Source: a virus
DNA length: 39,991 nt
Virus record (IMG/VR): IMGVR_UViG_3300042197_001545
Coordinates: 1-39,991 of that record
Strand: one strand, 5' to 3'
Of the stretch, positions 9,772-18,499 are shown in pieces (the first letter of the stretch is position 1; each line of letters starts with the position of its first letter). The notes under the pieces are model-generated. The model was given only the letters and a program-made list of their open reading frames with translations. It was not told the origin of the DNA and did not search any database. The position numbers were made by a program, and so were the translations under genes.

Positions 9772-10152
9772 ATGGCAGACTTAAACATAGTCAACGTAGC
9801 AGACATTAAAGGCAGAACTCTTTCTGCAAATTTGACAAATAGCACGGCAAACGTAGTTGTAAATACTTTTGGACAAAGCAAAGTGTTTAAAGTAAACAAT
9901 GTATTGTTTGCAAACAGATCAGCTAATACTTGTAGCATATATCTTAATTTTGCAGATTATTCAACAAATGGAAATACTTTTCCTTTAATTTTTAATCTTG
10001 ACGTACCAACAAAATCTACAGTAGAAGCCCTTTCTAAACCTCTTTATCTTGAAGAGGGTGATCGACTTATGAGTTTTCTACTCTCTCCTGCTGGAGGTAG
10101 CATAGATAGTGGCAATGTAGTCATTACAGTAAGTTATGAGGAGCTTTCATAA
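9772..10152 (+). CDS. Small beta-rich virion protein, function unknown
   Basis: A 126-residue protein with an AAGGAA ribosome site and its own late promoter. It is predicted all-beta with many Asn, Thr and Val residues. The tail end (KPLYLEEGDRLMSFLLSPAG, then VVITVSYEE) resembles small structural proteins that are widespread near fibre genes in tailed phages. The gene overlaps the next by one base (TAATG), so the two are likely made together. It could be a fibre-attachment or decoration protein. No established function is recognised. Confidence 0.55.
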   Translation: MADLNIVNVADIKGRTLSANLTNSTANVVVNTFGQSKVFKVNNVLFANRSANTCSIYLNFADYSTNGNTFPLIFNLDVPTKSTVEALSKPLYLEEGDRLMSFLLSPAGGSIDSGNVVITVSYEELS

Positions 10153-11240
10153 TGTCAATTATAAGTCAAAATTGTTCTAGTCTTTGGAACATTCGAGAAA
10201 TCTATAGACAAACTTCTGGAGCATGTTACTCTTCTGGCGGTTACAACATTGAACTATTGTTAATTGGCGGAGGTGGTCCTGGTGCTGGGTGGGGCCAAAT
10301 GGGCGGCGGCGGTGGCGCGGGCGGACTTGTTTACACAAACAATTTATTTATTCGATCTGGATGCACTTATCCAATTACAATTGGTGCTGGAGGCGCCCAT
10401 AATGCCCAGAATACCAATAATAATGGAGCAAATTCTTGTTTTTGTTATGTGACAGGTGGCCCTCCATCTGGAGTAAACATTATTGCTCTTGGTGGTGGAG
10501 GTGCAGGTGATGGTTTAGGTTTACCACAAGTTTTTTATGGAGCAAATCAAGGAGGATCTGGAGGTGGTGAGGGTCGCCTTGTAACAAATTGTACTGGCCC
10601 AAGTCCTTTAGTCCCATGTGTCGTTATTAATCCATGCTCTTGCCCAAGACCAGCAGTTGGTCTTCAACCAAACCCAGTATACTGGTCTTCAATTAGTGGA
10701 ATTGTTGGGTGTGGTCGAAATGGTGGTTGTGGATTCCCATGCAATACCGCAAGTCCACCCAACAATGCGTTTAATTTTTGGGGTGGTGGTGGAGGTGGTG
10801 CAAGTGGTGTTGGTCAAAATGGTGGACCACCATCTGGCGCACAACCATATGGTGCCACAGGAAATGGTGGTGCTGGTTTGACGTTCTCTATTTCTGGCGG
10901 ACCAGTAGGTTATGCTGGAGGTGGGGCTGCGGGACAGGAACAATTATTTAACCCAACACAACTTTGTGGACTAGCATGTTGTGGCGGAGGCGGAACTGGT
11001 ACAGGACCACCAGGTGGTAACCCAGGAAATTTCGCAGGAGAGGCAGGCACCGCAAATCGTGGTGGAGGGGGGGCGGGCGGGCAGGCCTATGGTGGCGGCC
11101 GCCCAGGCGGTTCTGGTGTTGCAGTTATTCGATACAATGGTGTTCAGAGAGCAGTAGGAGGGAATTCTATAACGACTTGCTTAACTCCAATAATTCAAAC
11201 AAGTCATTTGTTTACTGGTTCTGGTTGTTTTATTGCTTAA
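10152..11240 (+). CDS. Glycine- and cysteine-rich putative tail adhesin
   Basis: A 362-residue protein made largely of Gly-rich segments (GGGGPGAGWGQMGGGGGAGG; NFWGGGGGGASGVGQNGG; GGGGAGGQAYGGGRPGGSG). Such repeats are known in phage adhesins, for example the polyglycine helices of T-even gp38. The opening YNIELLLIGGGGPGAG matches the 'Gly-rich domain' type seen in many phage fibres. It also contains 17 cysteines, including CFC, PCSCP, CGRNGGCGFPC and CGLACC, which is remarkable for a phage fibre. Local base composition is strongly G-rich compared with its AT-rich neighbours. A GAGGAG ribosome site lies in the end of the preceding gene. Binding to the cell surface is inferred from composition and context. 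Confidence 0.6.
   Translation: MSIISQNCSSLWNIREIYRQTSGACYSSGGYNIELLLIGGGGPGAGWGQMGGGGGAGGLVYTNNLFIRSGCTYPITIGAGGAHNAQNTNNNGANSCFCYVTGGPPSGVNIIALGGGGAGDGLGLPQVFYGANQGGSGGGEGRLVTNCTGPSPLVPCVVINPCSCPRPAVGLQPNPVYWSSISGIVGCGRNGGCGFPCNTASPPNNAFNFWGGGGGGASGVGQNGGPPSGAQPYGATGNGGAGLTFSISGGPVGYAGGGAAGQEQLFNPTQLCGLACCGGGGTGTGPPGGNPGNFAGEAGTANRGGGGAGGQAYGGGRPGGSGVAVIRYNGVQRAVGGNSITTCLTPIIQTSHLFTGSGCFIA
11067..11081 (+). other. G-quadruplex-type motif in the coding strand
   Basis: Seven G, then C, three G, C, three G. This satisfies four runs of three G with one-base loops, in an otherwise AT-rich genome. It may only reflect Gly codons. Confidence 0.5.
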
Positions 11241-11258
11241 TTTTAACGGATAGGTAAA

Positions 11259-11672
11259 ATGGCACATTTCGCAAAAATAGGATTAAACAATGAAGTGATA
11301 GAAGTTGTTGTTATTGACACAAGAGATACAATGAATGCCGCAGGAATTGAAGATGAAAATATTGGAATTAATTTTTTAAGAAATTTAACTGGTCACACTA
11401 CATGGTTAAAGTGTTCTTTTAATACATACGCAAATACACATTCTGAAGGTAAAACACCCTTTCGTAAGAATTTTCCAGGACCAGGATATACATACAATGC
11501 GGAGATTGATGGATTTGTTCCACAAAAACCCATAGATAAAATGGAATATATTTTAAATACAGAAACTGGTCGATGGGATTTTGCTGACCCAGAAGTTCAT
11601 AATTTTTATTATGACGAAAATGGAATTCTTAAACTAGAAAATATTGGTAAATTGCTACCAGGTTACGAATAA
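11259..11672 (+). CDS. Small phage protein of the 'MAHFAKI' type, function unknown
   Basis: A 137-residue protein. The N-terminus MAHFAKIG followed by a short I/V-rich strand, then TGHTTWLKCSFNTYANTHSE and a conserved aromatic stretch (PGPGYTYNAEIDGFVPQKP), matches a family commonly found downstream of tail-fibre genes in T4-like phages of aquatic bacteria. No catalytic motif, signal peptide or membrane helix is seen. It lies between the adhesin and a putative tail-assembly protein, with a short ribosome site (ATAGG). Probably a tail-fibre-associated or virion protein; this role is inferred from context only. Confidence 0.55.
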   Translation: MAHFAKIGLNNEVIEVVVIDTRDTMNAAGIEDENIGINFLRNLTGHTTWLKCSFNTYANTHSEGKTPFRKNFPGPGYTYNAEIDGFVPQKPIDKMEYILNTETGRWDFADPEVHNFYYDENGILKLENIGKLLPGYE

Positions 11673-11691
11673 AAAAGAAGGAGACAATTAA

Positions 11692-12081
11692 ATGGTAATG
11701 AAAGTTGAAGAATTGCTTGTTACATTTGCTGGTAAAGATTCGATGGATTGGGGAATAGATACTGCACTTAAATCTATTGGACCAAATGCAAAATATACAA
11801 TTGGAGGTGGTGGTAAAATATTTCAATGGGAATGCCCAGACGGGACACCATGTCCCACATGGGAAGAAGTTCAAGCAGAATGTGATCGACATGAAAAAAT
11901 TTCAAACTATTATAAGTACGCATATGATCGATCAAAAGAATTTCCACAAGGATTTAAACAACTAGACATGTTATGGGATGATATTGATTCTGGCAAACCA
12001 CTCAAAGAAGGTAAGTGGTACAATACAATCAAAGAGATCAAAGAGAAATATCCGAAACCAGAAGGACCAGCACCAGAGTAA
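11692..12081 (+). CDS. Putative tail-fibre assembly / chaperone-like protein
   Basis: A 129-residue protein with a strong AAGGAG ribosome site. The C-terminal half (ISNYYKYAYDRSKEFPQGFK, then QLDMLWDDID and a WY..IK.IKEKYPKP ending) is the pattern of small proteins that accompany tail fibres in many phages (XkdW-like or fibre-assembly type). The central PDGTPCPTWEEVQAE segment is also typical. It is the last gene of the tail-periphery block and is followed directly by a strong terminator. A role in fibre assembly is suggested by family resemblance and position. Confidence 0.55.
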   Translation: MVMKVEELLVTFAGKDSMDWGIDTALKSIGPNAKYTIGGGGKIFQWECPDGTPCPTWEEVQAECDRHEKISNYYKYAYDRSKEFPQGFKQLDMLWDDIDSGKPLKEGKWYNTIKEIKEKYPKPEGPAPE

Positions 12082-12086
12082 AATAC

Positions 12087-12113
12087 AAACCCAGATTCTT
12101 TCTGGGTTTTTTC
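12087..12113 (+). terminator. Rho-independent terminator after the tail-periphery block
   Basis: A 9-bp perfect stem (AAACCCAGA / TCTGGGTTT) with a 5-base loop, followed by a T run. It starts 6 bases after the stop at 12081. Confidence 0.9.
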
Positions 12114-12126
12114 TTTTCTTCTTTAT

Positions 12127-12134
12127 TATAAATA
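12127..12134 (+). promoter_or_regulatory. T4-type late promoter TATAAATA
   Basis: Exact box just past the terminator. It restarts late transcription for gp13 to gp17, with the start codon 24 bases downstream. Confidence 0.85.
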
Positions 12135-12157
12135 GAGAATAAAAGAGGAGATGCTGA

Positions 12158-12907
12158 ATGTCCGTTCACAAGCCAGCAACAAGAGAAGAATTCAAGCAGT
12201 TTTGTCTGAGAAGACTTGGCGCACCAGTCATTGAAATCAACGTAGACGATCTTCAAGTAGAAGATTGTATTGAAGTCGCACTTCAGACTTACTACGACTA
12301 TCACTTTGACGGCACTGAAAAAGTCTTTCTTGCACGACAAATCACAGAAGAAGATCGTCAAAACAAGTATCTAATCATACCAGAAGAAATTATTGGCATT
12401 GTCAATATTTTTGACGTTGGTACAAGTTTTGGCACAAACAATCTTTTCAATCTACGCTATCAAATCGCATTGAATGATCTATACTCATTCACAACTGGAC
12501 CATTTGCCCCATACTACATGGCACTTCAAAACGTAGCACTTGCACAAGAACTCTTTATTGGGAAGCAAGCACTTCGCTACAATCGTCACATCAACAAACT
12601 TCACATTGACATGAACTGGACAGAAAAAGTCAACATTGGTGAATACATCGTCATTGAAGCGTATGCAATTGTGGACCCAGATGAGTACCCAGATGTCTGG
12701 AATGATCGTTGGCTTCAGAGATATACAATTGCACATATTAAGCGCCAGTGGGGGAATAATCTTAAAAAGTTTGAGGGCATACAAATGCCAGGTGGTGTCA
12801 CATTCAATGGTCAACAGATTTACAGTGAAGCAGTAGAAGAAATTGAAAAAATGGATGAAGAACTTATTAATGCATATTCTCTACCAGTTTCAGACATGAT
12901 TGGTTAA
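12158..12907 (+). CDS. gp13: Neck protein gp13
   Basis: Head-completion and neck protein that connects the portal to the tail. The 249-residue sequence matches the T4-like cyanophage gp13 pattern: KPATREEFKQFCLRRLGAPV at the N-terminus, IEVALQTYYDYHFDG, and the C-terminal DVWNDRWLQRYTIAHIKRQW with GN(N)LKKFEG(I)QMPGG. It is shorter than T4 gp13 (309). It has a GAGGAGA ribosome site and is the first gene after a terminator and late promoter. It is followed 3 bases later by gp14, as in T4. Assignment is supported by both family pattern and gene order. Confidence 0.9.
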   Translation: MSVHKPATREEFKQFCLRRLGAPVIEINVDDLQVEDCIEVALQTYYDYHFDGTEKVFLARQITEEDRQNKYLIIPEEIIGIVNIFDVGTSFGTNNLFNLRYQIALNDLYSFTTGPFAPYYMALQNVALAQELFIGKQALRYNRHINKLHIDMNWTEKVNIGEYIVIEAYAIVDPDEYPDVWNDRWLQRYTIAHIKRQWGNNLKKFEGIQMPGGVTFNGQQIYSEAVEEIEKMDEELINAYSLPVSDMIG

Positions 12908-12910
12908 TGA

Positions 12911-13756
12911 ATGGCACGCAATCGCTACTTTAATCAATACAGTACTGCTTCAGAACAAAATCTCAATGAGAGTTTGATCATTGAAGCAATGAAGATATAT
13001 GGCATACAAGCCTATTATCTTCCACGAACTCATGTGAATCTTGATCGACTGTACGGAGAAGACGCATCTGTTTACTATGACGATGCAATTGAAATTGAAA
13101 TGTATATTAAAACATTTGATGGATTTGGTGGACAACTTGATTTTATCTCAAAGTTTGGTCTTCAAGTTGATGAACAAATTACATTTTCAGTTGCACAAAA
13201 ACGATTTGGACAAGCACTCAAGCCTTGTCTATTGACTGAGTATTCATACAATCTTTTAACTGAAGAGGGAGATGAACTTCTTTTTCAAAATGAAGAATTG
13301 TCTGCGTTCGACAATCGTGCAATTGCAGACTATGACTACTCTGGAATCTATCGTCCAAGAGAAGGTGATCTCATCTGGTTGCCAATGGTACAATCAATGT
13401 ACGAAATTAAATTCTGTGAAGACAATGAGTATTTCTTTCAACTTGGAAAAGTCTATACCTACGAACTTCGATGTGATCGCTTTGAATATCAGTCTGAGAA
13501 AATTGATACAGATGTTACAGAAATTGATACGATTGAAGACACATACAGTCTTGCAACAAATGTTCTTGATGAACTTCTACTTGAAGATGATGACAAATTG
13601 CTTCTTGAAGATGAAAACACAGTGGTTCTTGAAGGCGATGTTATTCTTGCGAGAGCAAATACAGCAGACAATGACTTTATTCGATCAGAGATTGACGATG
13701 ACGATGTGGTTGATTTCTCTGAAAGCAATCCGTTCGCACTTACAAGGGTTTACTAA
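12911..13756 (+). CDS. gp14: Neck protein gp14
   Basis: Neck protein that works with gp13 to complete the head for tail attachment. At 281 residues it is near the T4 size (256). The start ARNRYFNQYSTASEQNLNES and the pattern of KIYGIQAYYLPRTHVNLDRL, then YGEDA, are typical of T4-like gp14. The middle contains the conserved RPREGDLIWLPM and FCEDNEYFFQLGKVYTYELR strands. Residues ~225-250 are a Leu/Glu/Asp-rich low-complexity tract (LLLEDDDKLLLEDENTVVLE). The gene sits between gp13 and gp15 in the usual order. Confidence 0.9.
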   Translation: MARNRYFNQYSTASEQNLNESLIIEAMKIYGIQAYYLPRTHVNLDRLYGEDASVYYDDAIEIEMYIKTFDGFGGQLDFISKFGLQVDEQITFSVAQKRFGQALKPCLLTEYSYNLLTEEGDELLFQNEELSAFDNRAIADYDYSGIYRPREGDLIWLPMVQSMYEIKFCEDNEYFFQLGKVYTYELRCDRFEYQSEKIDTDVTEIDTIEDTYSLATNVLDELLLEDDDKLLLEDENTVVLEGDVILARANTADNDFIRSEIDDDDVVDFSESNPFALTRVY

Positions 13757-13758
13757 TT

Positions 13759-14502
13759 ATGATGTTCGGTCACGATTATTATCACGGTACACTTAGACGC
13801 TACATCATTATGTTCGGCAATCTCTTCAATGAGATTCAAGTGGACCGCTACGACACAGATGGAGTAACTTCCATTCAGTCTGTTCTCGTTCCAATTGAAT
13901 ATGGTCCAAAGCAAAAAGCAATTCGTAGAGTAACCGCAGATCCAGCAATTACAAGAGAACAATTTTCAACTCAATTGCCAAGACTTGGATTTGAAATGTC
14001 TTCGCTTGCTTATTCGCCAGGGAGAAAATTAAACTCAGCACATCGATTCACAAGAGGTGTGAATACTGGAGGAACAGACTTTCAGTTTACCTATGCTCCT
14101 GTACCTTATGATATTAATTTCTCACTCTATGCGTTAGTAAAAAGTGCGGAAGATGGCACACAAATTGCAGAGCAAATCATACCATTCTTTACGCCAGACT
14201 GGACAGTTACAATGAGATTGATTCCTGAACTTGGAATTAATCTTGACATTCCAATTGAAATGACAAGTGTTTCTTTTGAAGATAATTATGAGGGCGACTT
14301 TGACACACGCAGATTTGTCACATGGCAATTTGATTTTACAGTCAAAGGTTATCTCTTTGGACCAATGCAAAAATACAAGTACATCGATACTGCAAATATC
14401 TCTTCAAGTACAATCGAAGGCTTTACAGTTTCTTTCCAAGACTTTGCTGGCAACTCTGCATTTCAAGTGACTGAAACAATTACGGAAACGCAAACCCCAT
14501 GA
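13759..14502 (+). CDS. gp15: Tail sheath stabiliser and completion protein gp15
   Basis: Caps the top of the tail tube and sheath so that the tail can join the head. The sequence begins MMFGHDYYHGTLRRYIIMFG and continues LFNEIQVDRYD, VLVPIEYGPKQKAIRR and PRLGFEMSSLAYSPGRKLNS, all conserved in T4-like gp15. Length is 247 against 272 in T4. A double ATG (13759 or 13762) makes the exact start uncertain by one residue. The end overlaps gp16 by four bases (ATGA). Confidence 0.92.
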   Translation: MMFGHDYYHGTLRRYIIMFGNLFNEIQVDRYDTDGVTSIQSVLVPIEYGPKQKAIRRVTADPAITREQFSTQLPRLGFEMSSLAYSPGRKLNSAHRFTRGVNTGGTDFQFTYAPVPYDINFSLYALVKSAEDGTQIAEQIIPFFTPDWTVTMRLIPELGINLDIPIEMTSVSFEDNYEGDFDTRRFVTWQFDFTVKGYLFGPMQKYKYIDTANISSSTIEGFTVSFQDFAGNSAFQVTETITETQTP

Positions 14503-14900
14503 AAAAGACCGTGAACGAAAAACTCAATGACATTCTTGACATTGAACCAACTTCAGTTACTGAGGTTGTGCCAAAACCTGTTGCAACTGTACCTGCTGAG
14601 GTTACAGACGATGACTATGAGTACGCACGAAACAATCTCAAAGGTCTCATTGAAAATGGCAAAGAAGTCATGCAAAACATTATGTTCGTTGCAAAAGAAA
14701 GCGAATCTCCAAGATCGTATGAAGTTGTTGGTCAACTGATTAAGACACTCGCAGAGACAAACAAAGACTTACTTGAACTTGCAAAGAAGTCAAAAGAACT
14801 TCGATCAGATAAAGAAGAAAAGTCTGGAGACACAAACATCACAAATGCACTTTTCGTAGGAAGCACGACGGAACTTCAAAAATTGTTGACTAAAAAGTAA
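14499..14900 (+). CDS. gp16: Small terminase subunit gp16
   Basis: DNA-recognition subunit of the packaging motor, which stimulates the gp17 ATPase. The 133-residue sequence is mostly helical, with YEYARNNLKGLIENGKEVMQ and YEVVGQLIKTLAETNKDLLE forming the central coiled-coil region found in T4-like gp16. An acidic, Pro-containing N-terminal arm precedes it. T4 gp16 is 164 residues. It overlaps gp15 by four bases and is followed by gp17 two bases after its stop. Confidence 0.9.
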   Translation: MKKTVNEKLNDILDIEPTSVTEVVPKPVATVPAEVTDDDYEYARNNLKGLIENGKEVMQNIMFVAKESESPRSYEVVGQLIKTLAETNKDLLELAKKSKELRSDKEEKSGDTNITNALFVGSTTELQKLLTKK

Positions 14901-14902
14901 TC

Positions 14903-16531
14903 ATGCGAACAAAAAAGTATCTTGGAAACGCTCAATTAAAAGCGGCTGGAGTTGCACTTCAGTTTACAAAAGAACAAGTAGAAGAATATTTAAAGTGTTC
15001 TTCAGATCCAATTTACTTCATTGAAACATACTGCAAAATCGTGACACTTGATCATGGTCTACAACCTTTCAAGTTATACGAATGTCAGAAGAACAAAGTC
15101 AATGTAATACACACCAATCGCAAAGTCATACTGATGGAGGGGCGTCAGCAGGGCAAGACTACCACATCTGCGGCGTATATTCTTTGGTATACACTGTTCC
15201 AAGGGAGCAAGACAGTTGCAATTCTTGCAAACAAAGCGTCAGCCGCAAGAGAAGTTCTTTATCGTTATCAGTTGATGTACGAGAATCTACCTCTGTGGTT
15301 GCAACAGGGTGTGACAGTTTGGAACAAAGGTGACATTGAATTAGAAAACGGTTCAATCGTATTTACTTCTGCGACAAGTCGTGCAGGTATTCGTGGTAAG
15401 TCAGTCAATCTATTATATGTTGACGAGACATCAATTATACCAAACAATCTTGCAGAAGAATTCTTTACGTCAGTCTATCCTACAATTTCTGCTGGTGAAA
15501 CAACAAAAATTCTACTCTCTTCTACGCCTCTTGGGTACAATCATTTCTGGAAGTTTTGGAATGATGCAGAAAACGGACGCAATGGGTTCGTGCCTCTGTT
15601 CATACCTTATTGGGAAATTCCTGGGCGTGACGCAAAATGGGCTGAAGGGCAACGCAGACTTCTTGGAGAAATTAAATTCAATCAAGAGGTTCTTTGTAAA
15701 TTTTTGGGTTCATCAGCTACACTCATTGCAGCCGATGTGATTGGAAACATGTCGCCGAAAGCGCCAATTTACAGCAAAGATGGACTAGACATCTACGAAA
15801 AAGTGCAAAAAGATCATTCTTATGTTCTTGTCGCAGACACCGCAAAAGGTGTAGGTGGTGACTACTCAGCATTCAGCATCATTGACACTACTCAGATGCC
15901 ATATTTGCTTGTTGGAAAATATAGAGACAATCAAATTAGTCCATTGCTTTATCCATCAGTCATTTATAAAATTGCAAAAGAATACAATAATGCATATGTG
16001 CTGATTGAAATCAATAGTTCAGAGCAAGTTGCAGAGATTCTTTACAGTGAATACGAGTACGAAAATATCGTATTTGTAAATCGTATGACAAATGGACAGA
16101 TTGTTTCTGGTGGATTTGGTGGTGGTAAAACTCAGCTTGGTGTAATTACAGATAAGAAAATTAAACGAATTGGATGTTCAAATCTCAAGTCTTTAGTTGA
16201 GGAGCAAAAACTTCTTGTTCACGATGCAGACATCATTTCAGAAATCTCAACATTCATTGAAAAAAGAGGGTCGTATAGCGCAGATGAAGGTTATCACGAT
16301 GATCTTGTCATGACTCTGGTTCTCTTTTCTTGGTTATCTACAAATCCATACTTTAAAGAACTCACAAATATAAATATACGAAAAGAATTGTATGAAAAGC
16401 GCATTGAATTGATTGAAAACGAAATTACTCCTTTTGGCATTATAGATGATGGACAAGAAGAGAATACTTTTGTGGATGCATCGGGTCAAGTCTGGACACA
16501 GGATGAAAAATACAAAAGCGATTTTTTATAA
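14903..16531 (+). CDS. gp17: Large terminase subunit gp17
   Basis: ATPase and nuclease that drives DNA into the prohead and cuts it at headful. Walker A is GRQQGKTT (residues 80-87), Walker B is LLYVDETS (D174, E175), and the coupling motif is SST (206-208). The C-terminal RNase H-like nuclease has VADTAKGVGGDYSAF with D312, then LIEIN with E369 and GYHDDLVM with D466/D467, matching the acidic triad of T4 gp17. Length is 542 against 610 in T4. The late promoter for the sheath gene overlaps the stop codon. Confidence 0.95.
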   Translation: MRTKKYLGNAQLKAAGVALQFTKEQVEEYLKCSSDPIYFIETYCKIVTLDHGLQPFKLYECQKNKVNVIHTNRKVILMEGRQQGKTTTSAAYILWYTLFQGSKTVAILANKASAAREVLYRYQLMYENLPLWLQQGVTVWNKGDIELENGSIVFTSATSRAGIRGKSVNLLYVDETSIIPNNLAEEFFTSVYPTISAGETTKILLSSTPLGYNHFWKFWNDAENGRNGFVPLFIPYWEIPGRDAKWAEGQRRLLGEIKFNQEVLCKFLGSSATLIAADVIGNMSPKAPIYSKDGLDIYEKVQKDHSYVLVADTAKGVGGDYSAFSIIDTTQMPYLLVGKYRDNQISPLLYPSVIYKIAKEYNNAYVLIEINSSEQVAEILYSEYEYENIVFVNRMTNGQIVSGGFGGGKTQLGVITDKKIKRIGCSNLKSLVEEQKLLVHDADIISEISTFIEKRGSYSADEGYHDDLVMTLVLFSWLSTNPYFKELTNINIRKELYEKRIELIENEITPFGIIDDGQEENTFVDASGQVWTQDEKYKSDFL

Positions 16532-16534
16532 ATA
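16527..16534 (+). promoter_or_regulatory. T4-type late promoter TATAAATA
   Basis: Exact box that overlaps the gp17 stop codon. The gp18 start lies 49 bases past it, behind an AAGGAGA ribosome site. Confidence 0.8.
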
Positions 16535-16582
16535 AATTGAAATTCTAGTAACAAACATCATTATAAAAACAAGGAGAAATCA

Positions 16583-18472
16583 ATGGCTATTAGTCTAATC
16601 TCACCAGGAATCAAAGTAACAGAACAAGACCTTGTTGCATCTCAGCAAGCAATTACTTCTACTACTGGTGCTTTTTCTGGTCAATTTCGTTGGGGACCAA
16701 TTGAAGATCCAGTTTTAGTAACTGGTGAAAGCGATCTTGTCGAAAAATTTGGAGCCCCAGATACAAACACTGCGGTTGACTTTCTTTCGGCTGCAAACTT
16801 TCTAAATTATTCTGCACCATTATTTGTCATTCGTGTAGCGAACACTGCACTCAATTCAACTGCGGAAGCAACAACAGGTTCTGGAACTCCTGGTACAGGT
16901 CTACTGATCAAGAATGATCTAGTCTACGAAGGCACATCTTCATTTAACGTTGGTCCATGGATGGCAAAATTTGCAGGCGCACTTGGAAACTCAATTCGTG
17001 TTTCTACATGCCCAAGCTCATCTGCATTTCAATCAACACTTACAGGAACATGGACTGTAGCCGTAGGAAATACAACAGTCACATCAGCAAATGGAGCCGC
17101 AAACACAGAAGTTCAAGTTGGCGATCTTCTTGTTCTTGATGGACGCACAATCAAAGTTGCTTCAGTTACAGATGCAAATACAATTGTTCTTTCTTCAGCA
17201 CATGTAACTGGTGCTACGGCTGCTACCGCAGTACGCCGTTGGGAATTTTTCCCTGAATTCAATGCTGCCCCAGGAACATCTACAGATGGAGAAGCCAAAG
17301 GCGCAGTTGGAGATGAAATGCACATTGTCGTTGTAGATCGTCTTGGAACAATTACAGGTGTTGTTGGGTCAGTTCTTGAAAAATTTGAACTTGTTTCAAA
17401 AGGTTCGGATGCAAGAGGCGAAAATGGTGGAACAAACTACTATCGTAATCTAATTAATGATCGTTCACAATACATTCGTTGGACTGCACACGATTCTGCT
17501 GGCACAAATTGGGGAACATCACTTTTAAACACTACATACACCGCAGTAAATTTACCTAAACCATATAATCTTGCTGGTGGGGCTGATGGTAGCGCACTTT
17601 CAGATGGTGATCGTACAACTGGATATCTATTGTTTGCAAACAAAAATGATATTCCTACATCTCTAATTATTTCTGGTCAAGCAACATCAACAACTGTAAA
17701 TCGTATAATCAATGACGTTGTTGAAATAAGAAAAGATTCAATCGTTGTTGCTTCCCCTCCAAGAACAGCAGTTGTCAACAATGCTGGTTCTGAAGTCACT
17801 TCAATCAATGCTTTTGCAAACGCTGTTACAAGATCAACATATGCGTTTCTAGATTCTGGTTGGAAGTATCAGTACGACAAGTACAATGATACATACGTTT
17901 ATGTTCCTCTTAATGCTGACATGGCTGGACTAATGGCAAGAAACGATTTCAATCGTGACCCATGGATTTCTCCAGCAGGATTCATCAATGGACAAATTTC
18001 AAATCTTGTTCGTCTTGCATTTAATCCAAATCAAGCAGACCGTGATACACTTTACAAGAATTCTGTTAACCCAGTTATCACACAGCCTGGAAAAGGAACA
18101 GTTCTTTTTGGCGACAAGACATTTACAACAAAAAACACATCTACAAATCGTATAAATGTTCGCAGACTCTTCATTGAACTTCAAAGAACAATTTCTGATG
18201 CCGCCGACAATGTTCTCTTTGAAAGAAACGATGCAACAACAAGAGAAAACTTTGTAAATCTAATTACTCCATATCTTCGTACTGTTGAAGCAAGAAGAGG
18301 AATTAGTGCATTCCGAGTTGTTTGTGACGGAACAAACAATCCTGAAACTGTTGTCAATGCAAATGAGTTTGTTTGCGATATCTTTGTACAACCAGTTCGC
18401 TCTGTCAACTTTATTCAACTCAACTTTGTATCGGTTTCTGGAACTGCAACATTTACTGAAATTGCCGGCTAA
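16583..18472 (+). CDS. gp18: Contractile tail sheath protein gp18
   Basis: Forms the contractile outer tail. N-terminal SLISPGIKVTEQDL and GAFSGQFRWGPIEDPVLV, and C-terminal PYLRTVEARRGISAFRVVCD with NNPETVVNANEFVCDIFVQP, are conserved in T4-like sheath proteins. Length is 629 (T4 659). Residues ~155-220 hold an inserted beta module closely similar to modules in the giant tail protein at 2314-8526. That region corresponds to the surface-exposed, variable part of sheath proteins. An AAGGAGA ribosome site and its own late promoter fit high expression. Confidence 0.95.
   Translation: MAISLISPGIKVTEQDLVASQQAITSTTGAFSGQFRWGPIEDPVLVTGESDLVEKFGAPDTNTAVDFLSAANFLNYSAPLFVIRVANTALNSTAEATTGSGTPGTGLLIKNDLVYEGTSSFNVGPWMAKFAGALGNSIRVSTCPSSSAFQSTLTGTWTVAVGNTTVTSANGAANTEVQVGDLLVLDGRTIKVASVTDANTIVLSSAHVTGATAATAVRRWEFFPEFNAAPGTSTDGEAKGAVGDEMHIVVVDRLGTITGVVGSVLEKFELVSKGSDARGENGGTNYYRNLINDRSQYIRWTAHDSAGTNWGTSLLNTTYTAVNLPKPYNLAGGADGSALSDGDRTTGYLLFANKNDIPTSLIISGQATSTTVNRIINDVVEIRKDSIVVASPPRTAVVNNAGSEVTSINAFANAVTRSTYAFLDSGWKYQYDKYNDTYVYVPLNADMAGLMARNDFNRDPWISPAGFINGQISNLVRLAFNPNQADRDTLYKNSVNPVITQPGKGTVLFGDKTFTTKNTSTNRINVRRLFIELQRTISDAADNVLFERNDATTRENFVNLITPYLRTVEARRGISAFRVVCDGTNNPETVVNANEFVCDIFVQPVRSVNFIQLNFVSVSGTATFTEIAG
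17045..17242 (+). repeat. Beta module inserted in the tail sheath
   Basis: Encodes GTWtvavgnTtvtsang...VGDlLvldgrtIkVASvTDanTivLsSAHvtGAtAaTavrrW. The I-x-(V/I)AS-(V/I)-T-(D/N) core and following SAH..GA.A.T match the copy at 4321-4524. Confidence 0.7.
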
Positions 18473-18499
18473 ATAGTTATAACGACTAAGGAGAAATAA

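Noticed and set aside
18468-18475. GCTAAATA as a late promoter for the tail tube gene
   Set aside because: Only 6 of 8 match and overlaps the gp18 stop; read-through from the gp18 promoter explains expression.
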